DNA from: Folioceros fuciformis
Taxonomy: Eukaryota; Anthocerotophyta; Anthocerotopsida; Anthocerotales
Reading direction: 5' to 3'
Assembly (NCBI GenBank): GCA_049999805.1
Contig: JBNGIO010006139.1
Location: 51,034-115,033, forward strand
DNA: 64,000 nucleotides
Each line of letters opens with the position of its first letter. Position 1 is the stretch's first letter. The notes below the pieces were generated by a model. That model did no database searches. It was not told the origin of the DNA and saw only the letters and a list, made by a program, of their open reading frames with translations. This document shows, piece by piece, positions 45,280 through 56,030 of the stretch. Both the position numbers and the translations under genes were made by a program.

Positions 45280-46217
45280 TAAATGTGGTACGCAGAAAGC
45301 TCATGGATGGCAGCTGAGACTGTGTTGATGTTGGAATACATCAAAAGAGTACGGGGCTTCCGTACACACCGGTGGCGCTTGCCCTGCGAGGGGCCGTCCA
45401 ACGCCTGAGATTTTGACATTGACGTGCACAGTCTACATCTACTGGCTCGCCAACGTTTTAAGCTTGCAAAGCCACAGCGAATTGCCTGTTACCAGGTGAG
45501 GAAATTCTGGTGATTAACAATGAAGGAACATGGAACGTACAAGGTGTCGGCAGGGCTGGCCTGATTCAACACTTATCAGGCTATATTTCCCGCTTCTTCT
45601 CCGCAAGGTCCCCATGACATATTATGTTTTCGTGAACTGGGTTTGGGATTGATAATGACATACATGGCTAGGACAAGACCTGGAAGTCAGTCTCAAAGAT
45701 CTAGCGACTACTTTAGTGAGGGCTTGGAAAATCGAGGCCGGAAGCTACAACCGAGGAGCAAAAACTCGTGAGCAACTGTCAACTAGGAAGGCTCTCAGCT
45801 CCTACAAATTCCGAAGTGTTGGGGATTATAGTTCGGAAAGACACTTAGGTGGCATCGGCCACCTCCGAATTATCACCAGTAAACACCATGAGAACGGATC
45901 GCCTCGTTGATGAACCTGTTTTAGGAGACCTTAGAGATACATCATCGACTACAAACGCCCCAAAGCGAGGAGATAGTGCGTTCGAAGCGGAGCCCAAAAA
46001 TCGGGGTCGGTACCCATTACCGGGACCCAACCACGCTCAGAAATCCAAGCCAATAGTATCCAGCCAACCGGTCCGTGGAACTTCCCCCAGTCAAACAAGA
46101 TGCTTGCCTCAATTTACACTCTGGAAGCCAAGGGTGTTCGCACTCCCACGCAAGAAGAACTTTCATAGCTTTGGTGGTGGCCTTCAACTGTCCATGTTCT
46201 TGAAACGGAAGAAGAGA
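45280..46217. other. intergenic stretch between convergent genes
   Basis: This lies between the 3' ends of the cyclo-ligase (plus) and UTP7 (minus) genes. A 141-codon frame at 45849-46274 has no known motif and overlaps the UTP7 end on the other strand. I see nothing else supportable. Confidence 0.4.
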
Positions 46218-48071
46218 CTAGGTTCCCCGTTTTCTTTTAAATCGCTGCAACGCTGGAGGCAGCGATTCCTCTGAGTCATTAGCTGTTGCCACCCTGCCTT
46301 TTTCTTTCATCCTGTTCTCCTCAGTGATGGTAGACCTTTTTCCAACAATGATGTTGGTTTGCTTTTTCTTGTATCGCTTGCTGGGCTTGTTCCGTCCTTT
46401 AGCCTTCCTCTTTTCCTTTGGAGGCCTTCCTGCCTGTGCTTCCGCAGCAATGTTTGCCTCTTTGGCCAGCCTGGATTTCTCCGCCTGGTTCTCTTTGGAA
46501 GACTTCAACACAGATCCTATTTGTTCAGGGTCGAGAACAATCATCTCCGGTTGCAACTTATCCAGCAACGAGTGTATTTCAGCTTCCCGTCGTTGCCTTG
46601 TAGTCTGAAATGGGTTAGCAACGTAGGAGTCGAAGTTGGGCTCCCCAGATCCCGGAACCAGGAGCGAGGAGAATCCTGTACCATGCCCCACTCCTAGAAC
46701 GTCTTCATAGGGACAGAAGGCCAAATCCTGCACTTGTGAACCCTTTGGTATTCGATGCTTCATATAAGGAGCATGTTGCTTGGCAGCGAGAGCATCCCTC
46801 CAAATCTCGATGCCAGAGCCAAATCCAACTGCAAGCATACCTTTTTGACTAATGTCCAGGGATTTTGGAGTTGTAGCCGCGAAATATGTGTGCAATGCTT
46901 TATATTGTCGTATATCCCACATCTTCACCTTGCCATCAAAACCTGCTGTAGCCATGTACCTACCCTCCAGGTCGAAGGCAACGGCCGTGACCGGACCTCG
47001 ATGGCAAAACATGCTCACCAGAGGGGTATCCAAATTTGGGCTCCACATGGTAACAGTCCCATTGCTGTGACCAAGACCCAGCACTGCATTGTAAGGATTC
47101 ATCCTCATCACTCTACATGGACCCAAACGTGTCCTATGCTGGACAACCATGTGACCTGTGCTGGTATCTTGATAGCGCAGAATTCCTGCCTTATCTACGG
47201 TAGCTAACAGAAAATGCAAGGGTAAAAACTCCAATTTCGTGACCCGGAAGTGATCCTGTACGAAGAAATCCACTATGAGGTTCTAAACCCACGGCACACG
47301 AGAGAAGCCGAGCATCAAACCGACAAAGCCACACTCACCCTCATGCAGTGCAGCTCTACACCCTTCTTGTCATAGATGAAGGTATATCTGCAGACCACCA
47401 AAACCATGATGAGCGCCAGAACCAAATCAAACTCCCTTTTCTGTTCCGAGCAACGAGCTCAAACCTACTTCTTCTGGGCTGCGGCAAAGAATAATTCGTT
47501 ATGTAGAAACTTCACGTCCCGCACAGTCTCACGCACCTGAACACCACAAGGACGAACATCAGATGCAGGATTCCTCAACCATCCCCCAGCTACAAAACTT
47601 GATAACCCATCTTCACCTGCAATTCTGACACCAGCTTCAGCGTCTTCCAATCCAGGATTGCCAAGTGACCCTTCCTACCGCCTAGAACCATATACCGGCC
47701 AGGAGCTGTATAGTCCAACGAATAAGGCCCAAAGTCTGCTCCACACAAACACCAACACCGTAAGCCCTGCCCGTAACCAGACACAAACAAAGCCATAATC
47801 TCAAACGCTCCGACGACCTGGAAGCTTCAAGTCAAACGCCCTCTTTGCACTTGTAATATCGACCTCCTTCACGAGAGCCTCTTGTGTGAAATGCCGGGTC
47901 TGCTCCAAGCCTTCAGCCTCCAAATATCCCCCGCTGCTGGGCAGCAGCCACTGCAGACGTACGAGCACAAACACGAATTAGGTCAGCATCTACATCGGAT
48001 CTACTGGCCCCGAGCACCACCGAGTGAAGCGAACATCCCACCTGACTTGTGAGATCCTTGGTGCGCGCCAT
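46218..48071 (-). CDS. UTP7/BING4 (WDR46)-type WD40 protein of the small-subunit processome
   Basis: UTP7 (yeast) and BING4/WDR46 (animals) act in the nucleolus in 18S rRNA maturation. Six exons (48071-48042, 47950-47818, 47735-47617, 47536-47469, 47387-47339, 47255-46218) join in frame to 478 residues. Family hallmarks are GYLEAEGLEQT, EVDITSAKRAFDLKLPDFGP, GRYMVLGGRKGHLAILDW, VRETVRDVKFLHNELFFAAA and KKYTFIYDKKGVELHCMR. WD repeats continue with GHSNGTVTMWSPNLDTPL and ATAGFDGKVKMWDIRQYK, then the BING4-specific segment VQDLAFCPYEDVLGVGHGTG and FSSLLVPGSGEPNFDSY. The tail is very basic (KEKRKAKGRNKPSKRYKKK), fitting nucleolar location. The first exon encodes only ten residues (MARTKDLTSQ), much shorter than the basic N-terminus usual in this family, so the start may be wrong or the protein shortened. 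Confidence 0.92.
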
Positions 48072-49985
48072 GGTGACGGCGAACGTATAGACTACACATC
48101 AAACAGATACATGGTTCTACAGATCAGCCTCCCCTTGAGAGGCGCCGTTTAAGCCCTCCCCGCCATATATGTATCTAGTTGCGTAAATCGTAGTAAAATA
48201 TTCGAACAGCTATTCAAATTTGTTCTCGAAGCTGCTTACGAAAAGAGAGAATTCGACAAGGATCCGATCAAGCGGTAGTGTCTACGTCGACGAGCACACT
48301 CCGGAATTGCCATAGACTAAATCCTATGTGGCATATCATAAACATATTATATTCACACGTCTATGTAATTTTTATATTTAATATTGACTACATAATGCCC
48401 TCCATATCATATTCACAAGTCTATGTAATTCTTATGTTTAGTATTGACTACATAATGCCCTCCGAGTAGCAACTACGAAACACTATTGATGTTGCAAGGG
48501 AGGAAGGCTGAGGTAGTTTGAAAGAAAAGGGAGTCTTTTCTATTTCTTCCCCTTCCAATTTGATCTAAGCTCAGAAATATCTAATTCAATATATTTGATC
48601 CAAGAGGCTCATCCTTGTCTTGGATTAGTTTAGGTAGAGCAAATGAGAGGTCGCCTCGTATGGCATGCCAAAGCGGCCATACCCTCTCTCTCTTCCTTTG
48701 AAAGAAAACACACGCCACTGATGTCTACTTTGGGGTGAGGATGAATGAAACCCCCTCACCAAAGAGGACATTGCCAAACCCAGGGTGTCAGCCCCTAAGC
48801 GTGGCTGAGGCAAGCTCAAGCCCTCCTTGACACCTGAGGTGTCGCCAAGGCAAGCTGAGGCCGTCCATCATCTCGTGTGGGCCGACGGTTGATGTCCCAC
48901 ATGAGGGAGTGAGAGCGTGAGTTGCGATCAATGCCCTCACTGGCGCCTCACGGCCTTAGGCAGTGTGAGTGCATGAGCTCAGCCCTCACCCACCCGTCAT
49001 GCCCTTGCCTCTTCCGAGGGCCTGAGGTCCGTAGCCTCACGCCTCAAGTCTCAAACCTAAATCCATATCGAAGTTCTTCATTAAACCCTAAGAGTCTGGG
49101 AGGAGTGCTCTCCAAGATCAGTCCTTCTTACTGCATCTCGCTGTTGGAAAGGGTGTTACTCGTGATCGCATTTATTGCTTTCTGGTGTTCCTGCTACTTC
49201 TTACATACCTGTTCGCTGTCTACCGCAGACCCGCAAGTTCCCTACGTCCCACCACCCTCCTATGAGGTGTTCTTGCCAGACTTTCCATCCAGCCATCTAG
49301 CATGCATTTAAGTATGTTGGGTCGAGGTAGAGGCAGAGTTTTGAGCAGACTCTGAAGCCAGCAATTAGCCTTCAGTCGGGAATTCAATTTCCCAGCTGCC
49401 TTGTAGATTCCAAGCGTATTTTACATGTTTATTTGTAACATCTTCCTGCTTGCACAGATGATCCAAGTCAGAGAAGACTTTCACAGAAACAATGCATACG
49501 ATTTAAAATGCTCAACTGCCATCACCAAGAGTTTTAGTGACTTGGCAGCCAATCGCAAACATAGCTAAAAATTCTTACAAGAAGAAACTCGCGGACAAAA
49601 GAAAAAAAATGTATTCTGACTTCGATCCTTAGGAAGTCGATGGGATTCTGCAAGACGGCAACATACTTCAGTCCTGATTACCTTACCAGACATCAAGCAC
49701 AAGACGCACCCTAGCTCACATTGAAACTGCAACGCATATTAAGATAGCATCAGTCTCTCAACAAATGACACTTACTTTCTGGAGAATGTGCCGATGATCA
49801 TGCTCCATATCTTACAGTTCAGGGGCCAGATGACAATGAACATCCCATCTCAACAAGAATAACCAGTGATCCATCCAAGTAGATTAGGAGAAGGATGTCA
49901 TGAGCCCCCATGCAGCCTCCTGAATTCCATAAATATTTGGCATGGATCTGCTAAGCTTACCGTAAATTAACATGTACATAGAGAC
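48072..49985. other. AT-rich intergenic region with a short tandem repeat
   Basis: This 1.9-kb stretch holds the UTP7 promoter region, a 60-bp tandem duplication near 48.4 kb, an unusual block at 48780-49040 dense in CCTCA/TGAGG motifs, and the 3' flank of the FAM135-type gene. No frame shows a family motif. Confidence 0.45.
48345..48464. repeat. 60-bp tandem duplication
   Basis: Two adjacent copies share GTCTATGTAATT, then TTTA.TATTGACTACATAATG and CCCTCC at the end. The copies differ at a few positions only. Confidence 0.85.
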
Positions 49986-52442
49986 CTACTGACAAAAGCA
50001 TTCCTTGTATGTCCATAAAAGAGACCGAATAAAAAAGTCAGTCTCCAAGAATTCGATGTGGGCTGTTCTGCCCACGTAATTGCTGAGATTCACCGCTTGT
50101 CCAGTAGTGTCGAAGTTCACATCACACCGGATAAAGGTGTTATGCTTCTGAATGCCTTTCTCGAAGAATCTTTCAAGGCAGCCTTGCACCATCTGCTTGT
50201 ACACGGCCCCTCGTCTTGAGTCCTTCTTGGCTTCAGGACACATCTCCAATCTTGCGGAATGGTATGGCACATACCGATCCTGGGGTGAGGCAAGGAGAAT
50301 AATATGACGGAAGTTTCCCAGCACATCTGTCTGGCTTAGCTTGTACAGAAAACATTCCTGTAGGGTGGACTTGTCCGTGAAACTCAGCTGATGCATACAT
50401 TGTGCTCCCTTAAATTTCTTCAGTATCCACATTCCGGAGTTGAATAGTGAATTGGAACTGTAAAGATAACCTAGATGAGGTGCAGACATGGACAGAAACG
50501 TGTGCAAACACTGTAAATATGGTTTCAATACCTCGTCGCGGAGGGCAGACCTGATAATAACTCCACCAATCGAGTGGCCAACAAAACTGAGCTTACAAAG
50601 TCCAGTCCTTCTCACGGCCCTCTTGCCAGTCCCAAGCTTTTCCTCCAAAAAGCTTACAACCTCATCCGCAAGACGCTTCCCCAGTTCCTCGAAGCTATCA
50701 TATGTACGATCTTCATTAGCCATGGACATCAAGCACACCGCAAGGGGGTCCATGCACAGCCAATTGTTCCGCACCAACCGCAAGTCCCTGTGATGTCCTT
50801 GAAAACCATGAACAAACACGACCACATGTAGCCCTCGTTGATTGTCCCCATTTCTCCTGAGCAATGATCCATCAGCTCTTCCTGGAGAGGAGCACGGATT
50901 TTGGGCCTGCGAGAGACCCTTCTGAGGAGAAGGCGCCCTGTCACGTGTCACATCCCCACTTCCAGCATCTCGCAGGTGCCTCTCCACAAACATGATCGGG
51001 TGTTGAGTTACGTTGCTGAACGTCTGCAAATCCTGAAACAAGCACTTGTCTACATGCAGATCCACTAGGGTTTTCCGATACAGATCCGCAAGGGCACCGA
51101 CAGTCGAGGCACGTGACTCCTGAGCTTTTCGAGAAATGAGCTTCTTGGGTGATTGCCACAGGACGGGGGGACACCTGAGCTGCCAAGGAACCAGCCATCT
51201 CCGGCTGTCGACACCAAGCAAATCGTCGCTCCTCATGCACATGTCCGTACTGATGAGCCACATGGACCAATCTCTAGAAGACGAGGCCTCCCATGCTGAC
51301 CGAAGCCTCAGCCACAAAGATGCTCGATTCGCTCTGTGGGAAGTCAAAAACCTGTTCCACAAATCCGTGAGTTCCAAGCTTAGCTTGTCAAAAACTGTCA
51401 CCAACTCAGGCCTGCTTTCCGCGCCACCTGCGTCGCCGCCCTTGGGTGCGCTTGAGGGCCTGGCGGGGGCCGAGAAAGTGAACTTGTACTGTTTCCCTTC
51501 GTGCTGCATGGTCAACTCGTCCAGGAATCTAGCAGACTTGGACGAGCGCGTCTGGGTCCCGATCCAAGCCAGAAACTCGTTGTCATTCCCAACGCCATAC
51601 CCGGCCTCTGCCTTCCAGAGACCGGCTGGGGAATCCGGTTGGCTGCTCCCTGGCTCTCCTCCCGGGGAAAGGGGGCTGACACTGGAAGCAGCCAGCTCCA
51701 GGGTGAGCGCCTCCCGCGATGCGTACAGCGCCTTTAAAACGGCCATGTCAGCTGCACTGAGCTTGCAGGGAGCTGCCTCATCGTCGCTGGCGGAATGCAG
51801 CATGAAGGAACGCAGCTCCGACTTGAAGTTCAGAAGCACAGTATGCAGAGTGACATCCACCAGAACCATGTGCCACGCATCAAAACGGAGCGGGCAGTAA
51901 GAATGCAGTCCAGGCAGCCCTGCCGCCGAGATCCGGAAGGAATGCACAGCGACGGGGGCCAGTGCCGGGGTCGGATCCGCCTCTGCTGCTGCATCGCCCG
52001 GATCCTTCCTGTCAGCAGCAAATAGCAATTCAAACTTCACAACAGCCGGAACGAGCAGCGGCTTCTGCAGCTTGGCAAGGGAGAGGTGGAAGGACACCAT
52101 CTCCTGCAAAAACACATCTTGCCGGGCATACTTGATGTAGAAGGGACGGCAACAGAAGCTGTTGCTGGCGTCATCAATCTGCCACACCGTAGGCGCTTCC
52201 CCCTTGCTCGGATCCGGTGCCGCGTACTGCATCACCCGGGAGGGAATGCCGTGCACATCCTCCACGCCTTCCCAATGCGAAGTCACCTTGATCCCATACC
52301 ATCCCTGCTGGAACAGATCCAAGTTGTGGAATTTGTGCAGGTATACTGCAATCTCCAGGGTGGGATTGGCATAGGAGAGCATTCTGAGTCCAACATTCAC
52401 CCCGATCGCCTTGCCTTCACCTAGCTTTTCCCTGATCCGCTT
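49986..52442 (-). CDS. FAM135-type protein with alpha/beta-hydrolase domain (DUF3657 and DUF676)
   Basis: FAM135 proteins pair an N-terminal DUF3657 region with a C-terminal DUF676 serine-esterase-like domain; their substrate is unknown. One exon covers nearly the whole protein. Its 5' edge at 52442 follows a CTGCAG-like acceptor (TTGCAG), so a short upstream exon exists; the first ATG inside is at 52382 (MLSYANPTLEIAV), which would give 798 residues. DUF3657 begins AVYLHKFHNLDLFQQGWYGI. The hydrolase part has VVVFVHGFQGHHRDLRLVRN, the nucleophile elbow FVGHSIGGVIIRS, the acid region SPQDRYVPYHSARLE and the histidine region GRTAHIEFLE, so the Ser-Asp-His set looks complete. An acidic, Ser-rich linker joins the halves. 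Plant relatives usually have several introns, so the near-intronless form is notable. Confidence 0.9.
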   Translation of the reverse strand, partial: KRIREKLGEGKAIGVNVGLRMLSYANPTLEIAVYLHKFHNLDLFQQGWYGIKVTSHWEGVEDVHGIPSRVMQYAAPDPSKGEAPTVWQIDDASNSFCCRPFYIKYARQDVFLQEMVSFHLSLAKLQKPLLVPAVVKFELLFAADRKDPGDAAAEADPTPALAPVAVHSFRISAAGLPGLHSYCPLRFDAWHMVLVDVTLHTVLLNFKSELRSFMLHSASDDEAAPCKLSAADMAVLKALYASREALTLELAASSVSPLSPGGEPGSSQPDSPAGLWKAEAGYGVGNDNEFLAWIGTQTRSSKSARFLDELTMQHEGKQYKFTFSAPARPSSAPKGGDAGGAESRPELVTVFDKLSLELTDLWNRFLTSHRANRASLWLRLRSAWEASSSRDWSMWLISTDMCMRSDDLLGVDSRRWLVPWQLRCPPVLWQSPKKLISRKAQESRASTVGALADLYRKTLVDLHVDKCLFQDLQTFSNVTQHPIMFVERHLRDAGSGDVTRDRAPSPQKGLSQAQNPCSSPGRADGSLLRRNGDNQRGLHVVVFVHGFQGHHRDLRLVRNNWLCMDPLAVCLMSMANEDRTYDSFEELGKRLADEVVSFLEEKLGTGKRAVRRTGLCKLSFVGHSIGGVIIRSALRDEVLKPYLQCLHTFLSMSAPHLGYLYSSNSLFNSGMWILKKFKGAQCMHQLSFTDKSTLQECFLYKLSQTDVLGNFRHIILLASPQDRYVPYHSARLEMCPEAKKDSRRGAVYKQMVQGCLERFFEKGIQKHNTFIRCDVNFDTTGQAVNLSNYVGRTAHIEFLETDFFIRSLLWTYKECFCQ

Positions 52443-54291
52443 CTGCAACACACGGAATTACACAATCTGCAGCCACTGCACATTCCAGCCAGCATCAGCC
52501 GTCCGGTCCGTCGGGACAGGCCAGGCCTTCACCACAACCAGCAGCGCGTACCCGATGCCCCGTCTCCGTTCTAGGGTTTGGTGCCAGTCCCGTTGGACGA
52601 CGCAGCCGGTGGCGTGTCACAGTCACGTGAATCATTTGAAAACGTCTCGCACGTCTCGCTTCCACTTCTCCCGGTCCCTCGAGCCTCATAGTTAAACAGT
52701 GGTCGCTCTCGTGATTGTGCGCCATTGGTTCTCGGCTGTCAAGGCAGGCCAGTTGGCACAGAGAAGGCTTCCAAAGCCGAACAGGCCCCTACATATCCCA
52801 GGCCTGTCCAAACTGGTAACAGCTCTGGGCCAGTTTCCGGCCCGGACACTCCACACGCTCCATACTCTGGCTCTGTCCGGACTCTGAAATTTCCAATTCC
52901 AGCGGGGTCGAGAGCCGTGAGAAACCAGTGTCACGCCCCTTCCATGGCAGAAGTGGAAGCTGCGAGCTACGTGATGAACACGTGGAGTCCACTCCCAGCC
53001 GAGGTGAGACCTACACTTCAAGCTCAGTTGTTCTCTTCACTGCAAGATGCAGAGTTGCAGGAAACTGGCGGGTGGTGCGTTCCTCCATCTCTTGTACATA
53101 CTCGACGAGTTGTTTCTCCAGAAATCCATACGGGCAGCCGTCTGCTACATCTCTGCCGTCTGAGATTCTAACGATTCAACAAAACTACAAATGACAACAA
53201 CAGTGCTTCCGACACCTGGTGCATAACTGCCTGAATGTATTCACTTGACAGATCAGAGTCTCCCAACAAGAGAGAGCAGTGACTGGATCCATTCTTGAGA
53301 GGGTAAAGCTTCACAGGAAAAGAGAATCATACAGAATCCTTGTACCCTCATCCTCGTATCCTCTGGCCGCATCTGAGACAGTGGATCCACAACACTTCAG
53401 CATTGCGCAAAACACGTGGAGGCAGATGGCTGGAGGGATCGTCGTTGCGAAAGCATCGGGCAAACCAGGTGAATCAGGGCAGTAAATTCCCAGCTGCCAT
53501 CCTTGAACCTGCGGATGCTCACAGTGGGTTCACTCATCGGCTGACACAGAAGAGTAACGTAAACGCCGTTAACACCGCCGATGCCTTGGTTCACTTATCC
53601 GCTGACACAGAACGGTAACGGGATGCCGTTCAAACAGCTCGACGTGAAAGCATACCACTCGCAGGTCCAGACGAGAAAATCAATTTTCTCTCTCTTCAAC
53701 ACAGAACTCTCTCATATTAATCCGTATTTTTGATATGGACATAAAAGACCTCTATGACGCTTGCGTCCCGTAGCGGCGAAGGACGCGGGCCATGGTGAAA
53801 GAAGGATCTAGATTCCATTGGAGCTGGAAAAACTTGTGGGGTCGGTAAGACAAGAGACACACAGCGGACCAAGCGCTTGACATAGCCATGGTGCAACCAG
53901 CGAAATTAGCGTGGACACTGGTCTCGTCAGGATTGTTTCCTGCTGACAGAAAGAAATGTGACAGTCATACTGTCCAGTTATCTGGTGACGGATCTGCCAG
54001 GCTAGCACCGATATTTTGTCAACAGAGGACATAGCTGGGTGCATGGCTTGGATCCTCTCGGGAGGCGTGACACAACAAAGATGGGCAGGTGCAATGGTTC
54101 CATCCGTACAGGAGGCGTGGGAAAGTAGGCAGCAGCTGGGGGATGTCGTGGTCCATGTCGAATGCCATGGCCGCCAGCAATCCTTGGGGCTCCTAAGTTA
54201 GAAAGAGCCCTCTCGCTTCGCAGGAGCCATTTGGGAATTTTGTGCAGCGTTGGGTTGCAAGCCTGTTTGTGTTTCACAGACGGGAGGAGCA
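52443..54291. other. divergent intergenic region, FAM135-type to MOSC gene
   Basis: This should include the missing first exon and promoter of the FAM135-type gene. A possible small two-exon frame lies at 52944-53163 (plus): MAEVEAASYVMNTWSPLPAE, then an exon after TTTCTCCAG reading KSIRAAVCYISAV and stop; I know no such protein and do not call it. A diverged 44-bp direct repeat is at 53526-53632. Nothing else is supported. Confidence 0.4.
53526..53632. repeat. diverged direct repeat of about 44 bp
   Basis: Two copies share GGTTCACT, ATC.GCTGACACAGAA and GTAACG...GCCGTT, separated by a short spacer. They are too few and diverged for a satellite. Confidence 0.6.
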
Positions 54292-56030
54292 ATGACGGAT
54301 CCTTACACGGTGGTCGAGCTTGTGTTGTATCCTGTGAAGTCATGTCGTGGTATTTCGGTACCAAAAGCTTGCGTCTCGTCTCGGGGTAGGTAGTGGCTGA
54401 ATGAGTCATGGTGTCTGGTTCCTGATGTTCTTTGTCATGACCTCTGAATGGTCCCAAACTATGCAGGTTTTCTGTACGACAGGGACTGGATGGTGGTGAC
54501 TGCAGACAAGGGACGCTTGATTACACAGCTCAGAGTTCCTAAGATGGCGCTTGTACAGACTTCTCTTCCTCTTGGTCTGTTCGGAGGACAACCCGTGCCC
54601 AGTGCTGCTGTTCTGTGTAAGCTCTCTCTCTCTGCCTAGCTCCTGTTTGTGAACTGGTTCTCCCAGAAACCTCACCGCTTTCATGGTCTGGCAGGCATGG
54701 ATGCACCTGGAATGCCGACGCTCAAGGTTCCCGTCACGAGACCTGTCCCAAGCTCTGCTCTGAAGGTCGGGCAGCGAGGAGCCATTGTGGATGTCGTGGT
54801 ATGGGCGTGGTCTGGCCTCGGCGTAGATGAAGGTCCGGAGGCTAGCAGGTGGTGGACTGAGTTCGTGGGCATGCCTGCTCGTCTGGTCCGAGTTCATGAC
54901 GGTGAGGTCCAGTCCCTTCACTCCTTATCCAGGTTATCCTAGCTGAATGCCTCGATCGAGAACGGGGACCTTGACGAGCCATTTGATACAGATCTGATGG
55001 ACCGCCAAGTGTCAAATGCTCCTGATGGATTTGTGACCGGGTTCAGCAACACAGGACAGTTCCTGCTCCAATCTGAGGTGCACCTTTCAGCCACTTCCCA
55101 TGATCATGTCATGTCACGTCTTCCCATCTTCTTAGTTCATAGAATCAGCCATGTGCAGGCCTCACTGGAAGATCTGAACCAGCGTTTGGAGCATCCGCTC
55201 CACATGAACCGCTTCAGACCCAAGTCTGCCTACTTGTGCCTCAGTCTCTGAAGATGAAGCATCTCTGCCGACTTGCATTTCCTGCATCATGCTGTCCAGA
55301 ATTCCTTCAGCCTTTCCTAACTACCAGTCCTGGGGGTCCTGCGGCAGTTTTATCATCCGAGGACCCAGGGCGTATGAAGAGGACGAGTGGCGCACCTTTG
55401 CAACTGTGCGTAATGGCCAGAAGCTCCAGTTCTCTTTCGTCAAGCGCTGTTCTCGATGCAGGGTACGTACGTATGTCAAGCGTCTTCCAATGCGAGCTTC
55501 GCTGCAGGCACCACGAGGGCAGGAACCCACCATGCTATTTCGTGTCCCAACGTGCAGGTTCCAAACATCAACCAGGAGACTGCCGAAGGTCCTGCTGCCG
55601 AGCCTGGGCAGGTCTCTGCAAGTCTGACATGCCCACGAGCCTACAACTCCAGTCTTCGCACTTTCTTCAAAAAATTATAAAATGTACTACACCGTACTTT
55701 CATCTGACACTAACCTCGTGTCAGCTGTGTACAGACACTGACCAGTTACCGATCTGGAAAGCTGCTGGGCATGGATGCCAGGGACGCGAGGCAGGTGCGT
55801 ATCCTTTTCGCTCACAGATCCACTGCCCTTGCCTCCTCTCCTACTCCTTACAACAACCTAGAACCTTCCTTCCTTACTCTGCAACTCATTGCCTTGCCTG
55901 CCAGATTTTCTTCGCGACCTACTTCGTTTGCGACCGCACCACGAGTCTGAAGACGAGCCCGCTGGATGAACTCCCTGCTGTGGCAGTCGGAGATGCGCTT
56001 GAAGTGCTCACCTGGGCACCCTCGTTGTGA
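54292..56030 (+). CDS. MOSC-domain protein of the mARC / molybdenum cofactor sulfurase C-terminal family
   Basis: Relatives are mitochondrial amidoxime-reducing components and plant MOSC proteins (At1g30910, At5g44720), which bind the molybdenum cofactor and reduce N-hydroxylated compounds. Nine exons, from 54292-54385 to 55905-56030, join in frame to 318 residues. The MOSC N-terminal beta-barrel begins VVELVLYPVKSCRGISVPKA and continues FLYDRDWMVVTADKGRLITQ. VWAWSGLGVDEGPEASRWW and GMPARLVRVHD follow. The MOSC core has LNQRLEHPLHMNRFRPNF, AYEEDEWRTFA and KRCSRC, in which the second Cys is the expected cofactor ligand. The end resembles relatives (LEVLTWAPSL). No N-terminal membrane helix of animal mARC type is visible. 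One donor (55224, GTCTGC) is weak but required by frame. Confidence 0.92.

Noticed and set aside
51136-51900. 254-codon plus-strand frame within the FAM135-type gene
   Set aside because: It is antisense to a recognised protein and reads as low-complexity Ser/Leu sequence.
52944-53163. Possible two-exon small protein (MAEVEAASYVMNTWSPLPAE joined to KSIRAAVCYISAV)
   Set aside because: Splice sites are plausible, but the product is tiny, matches nothing I know and could be chance.
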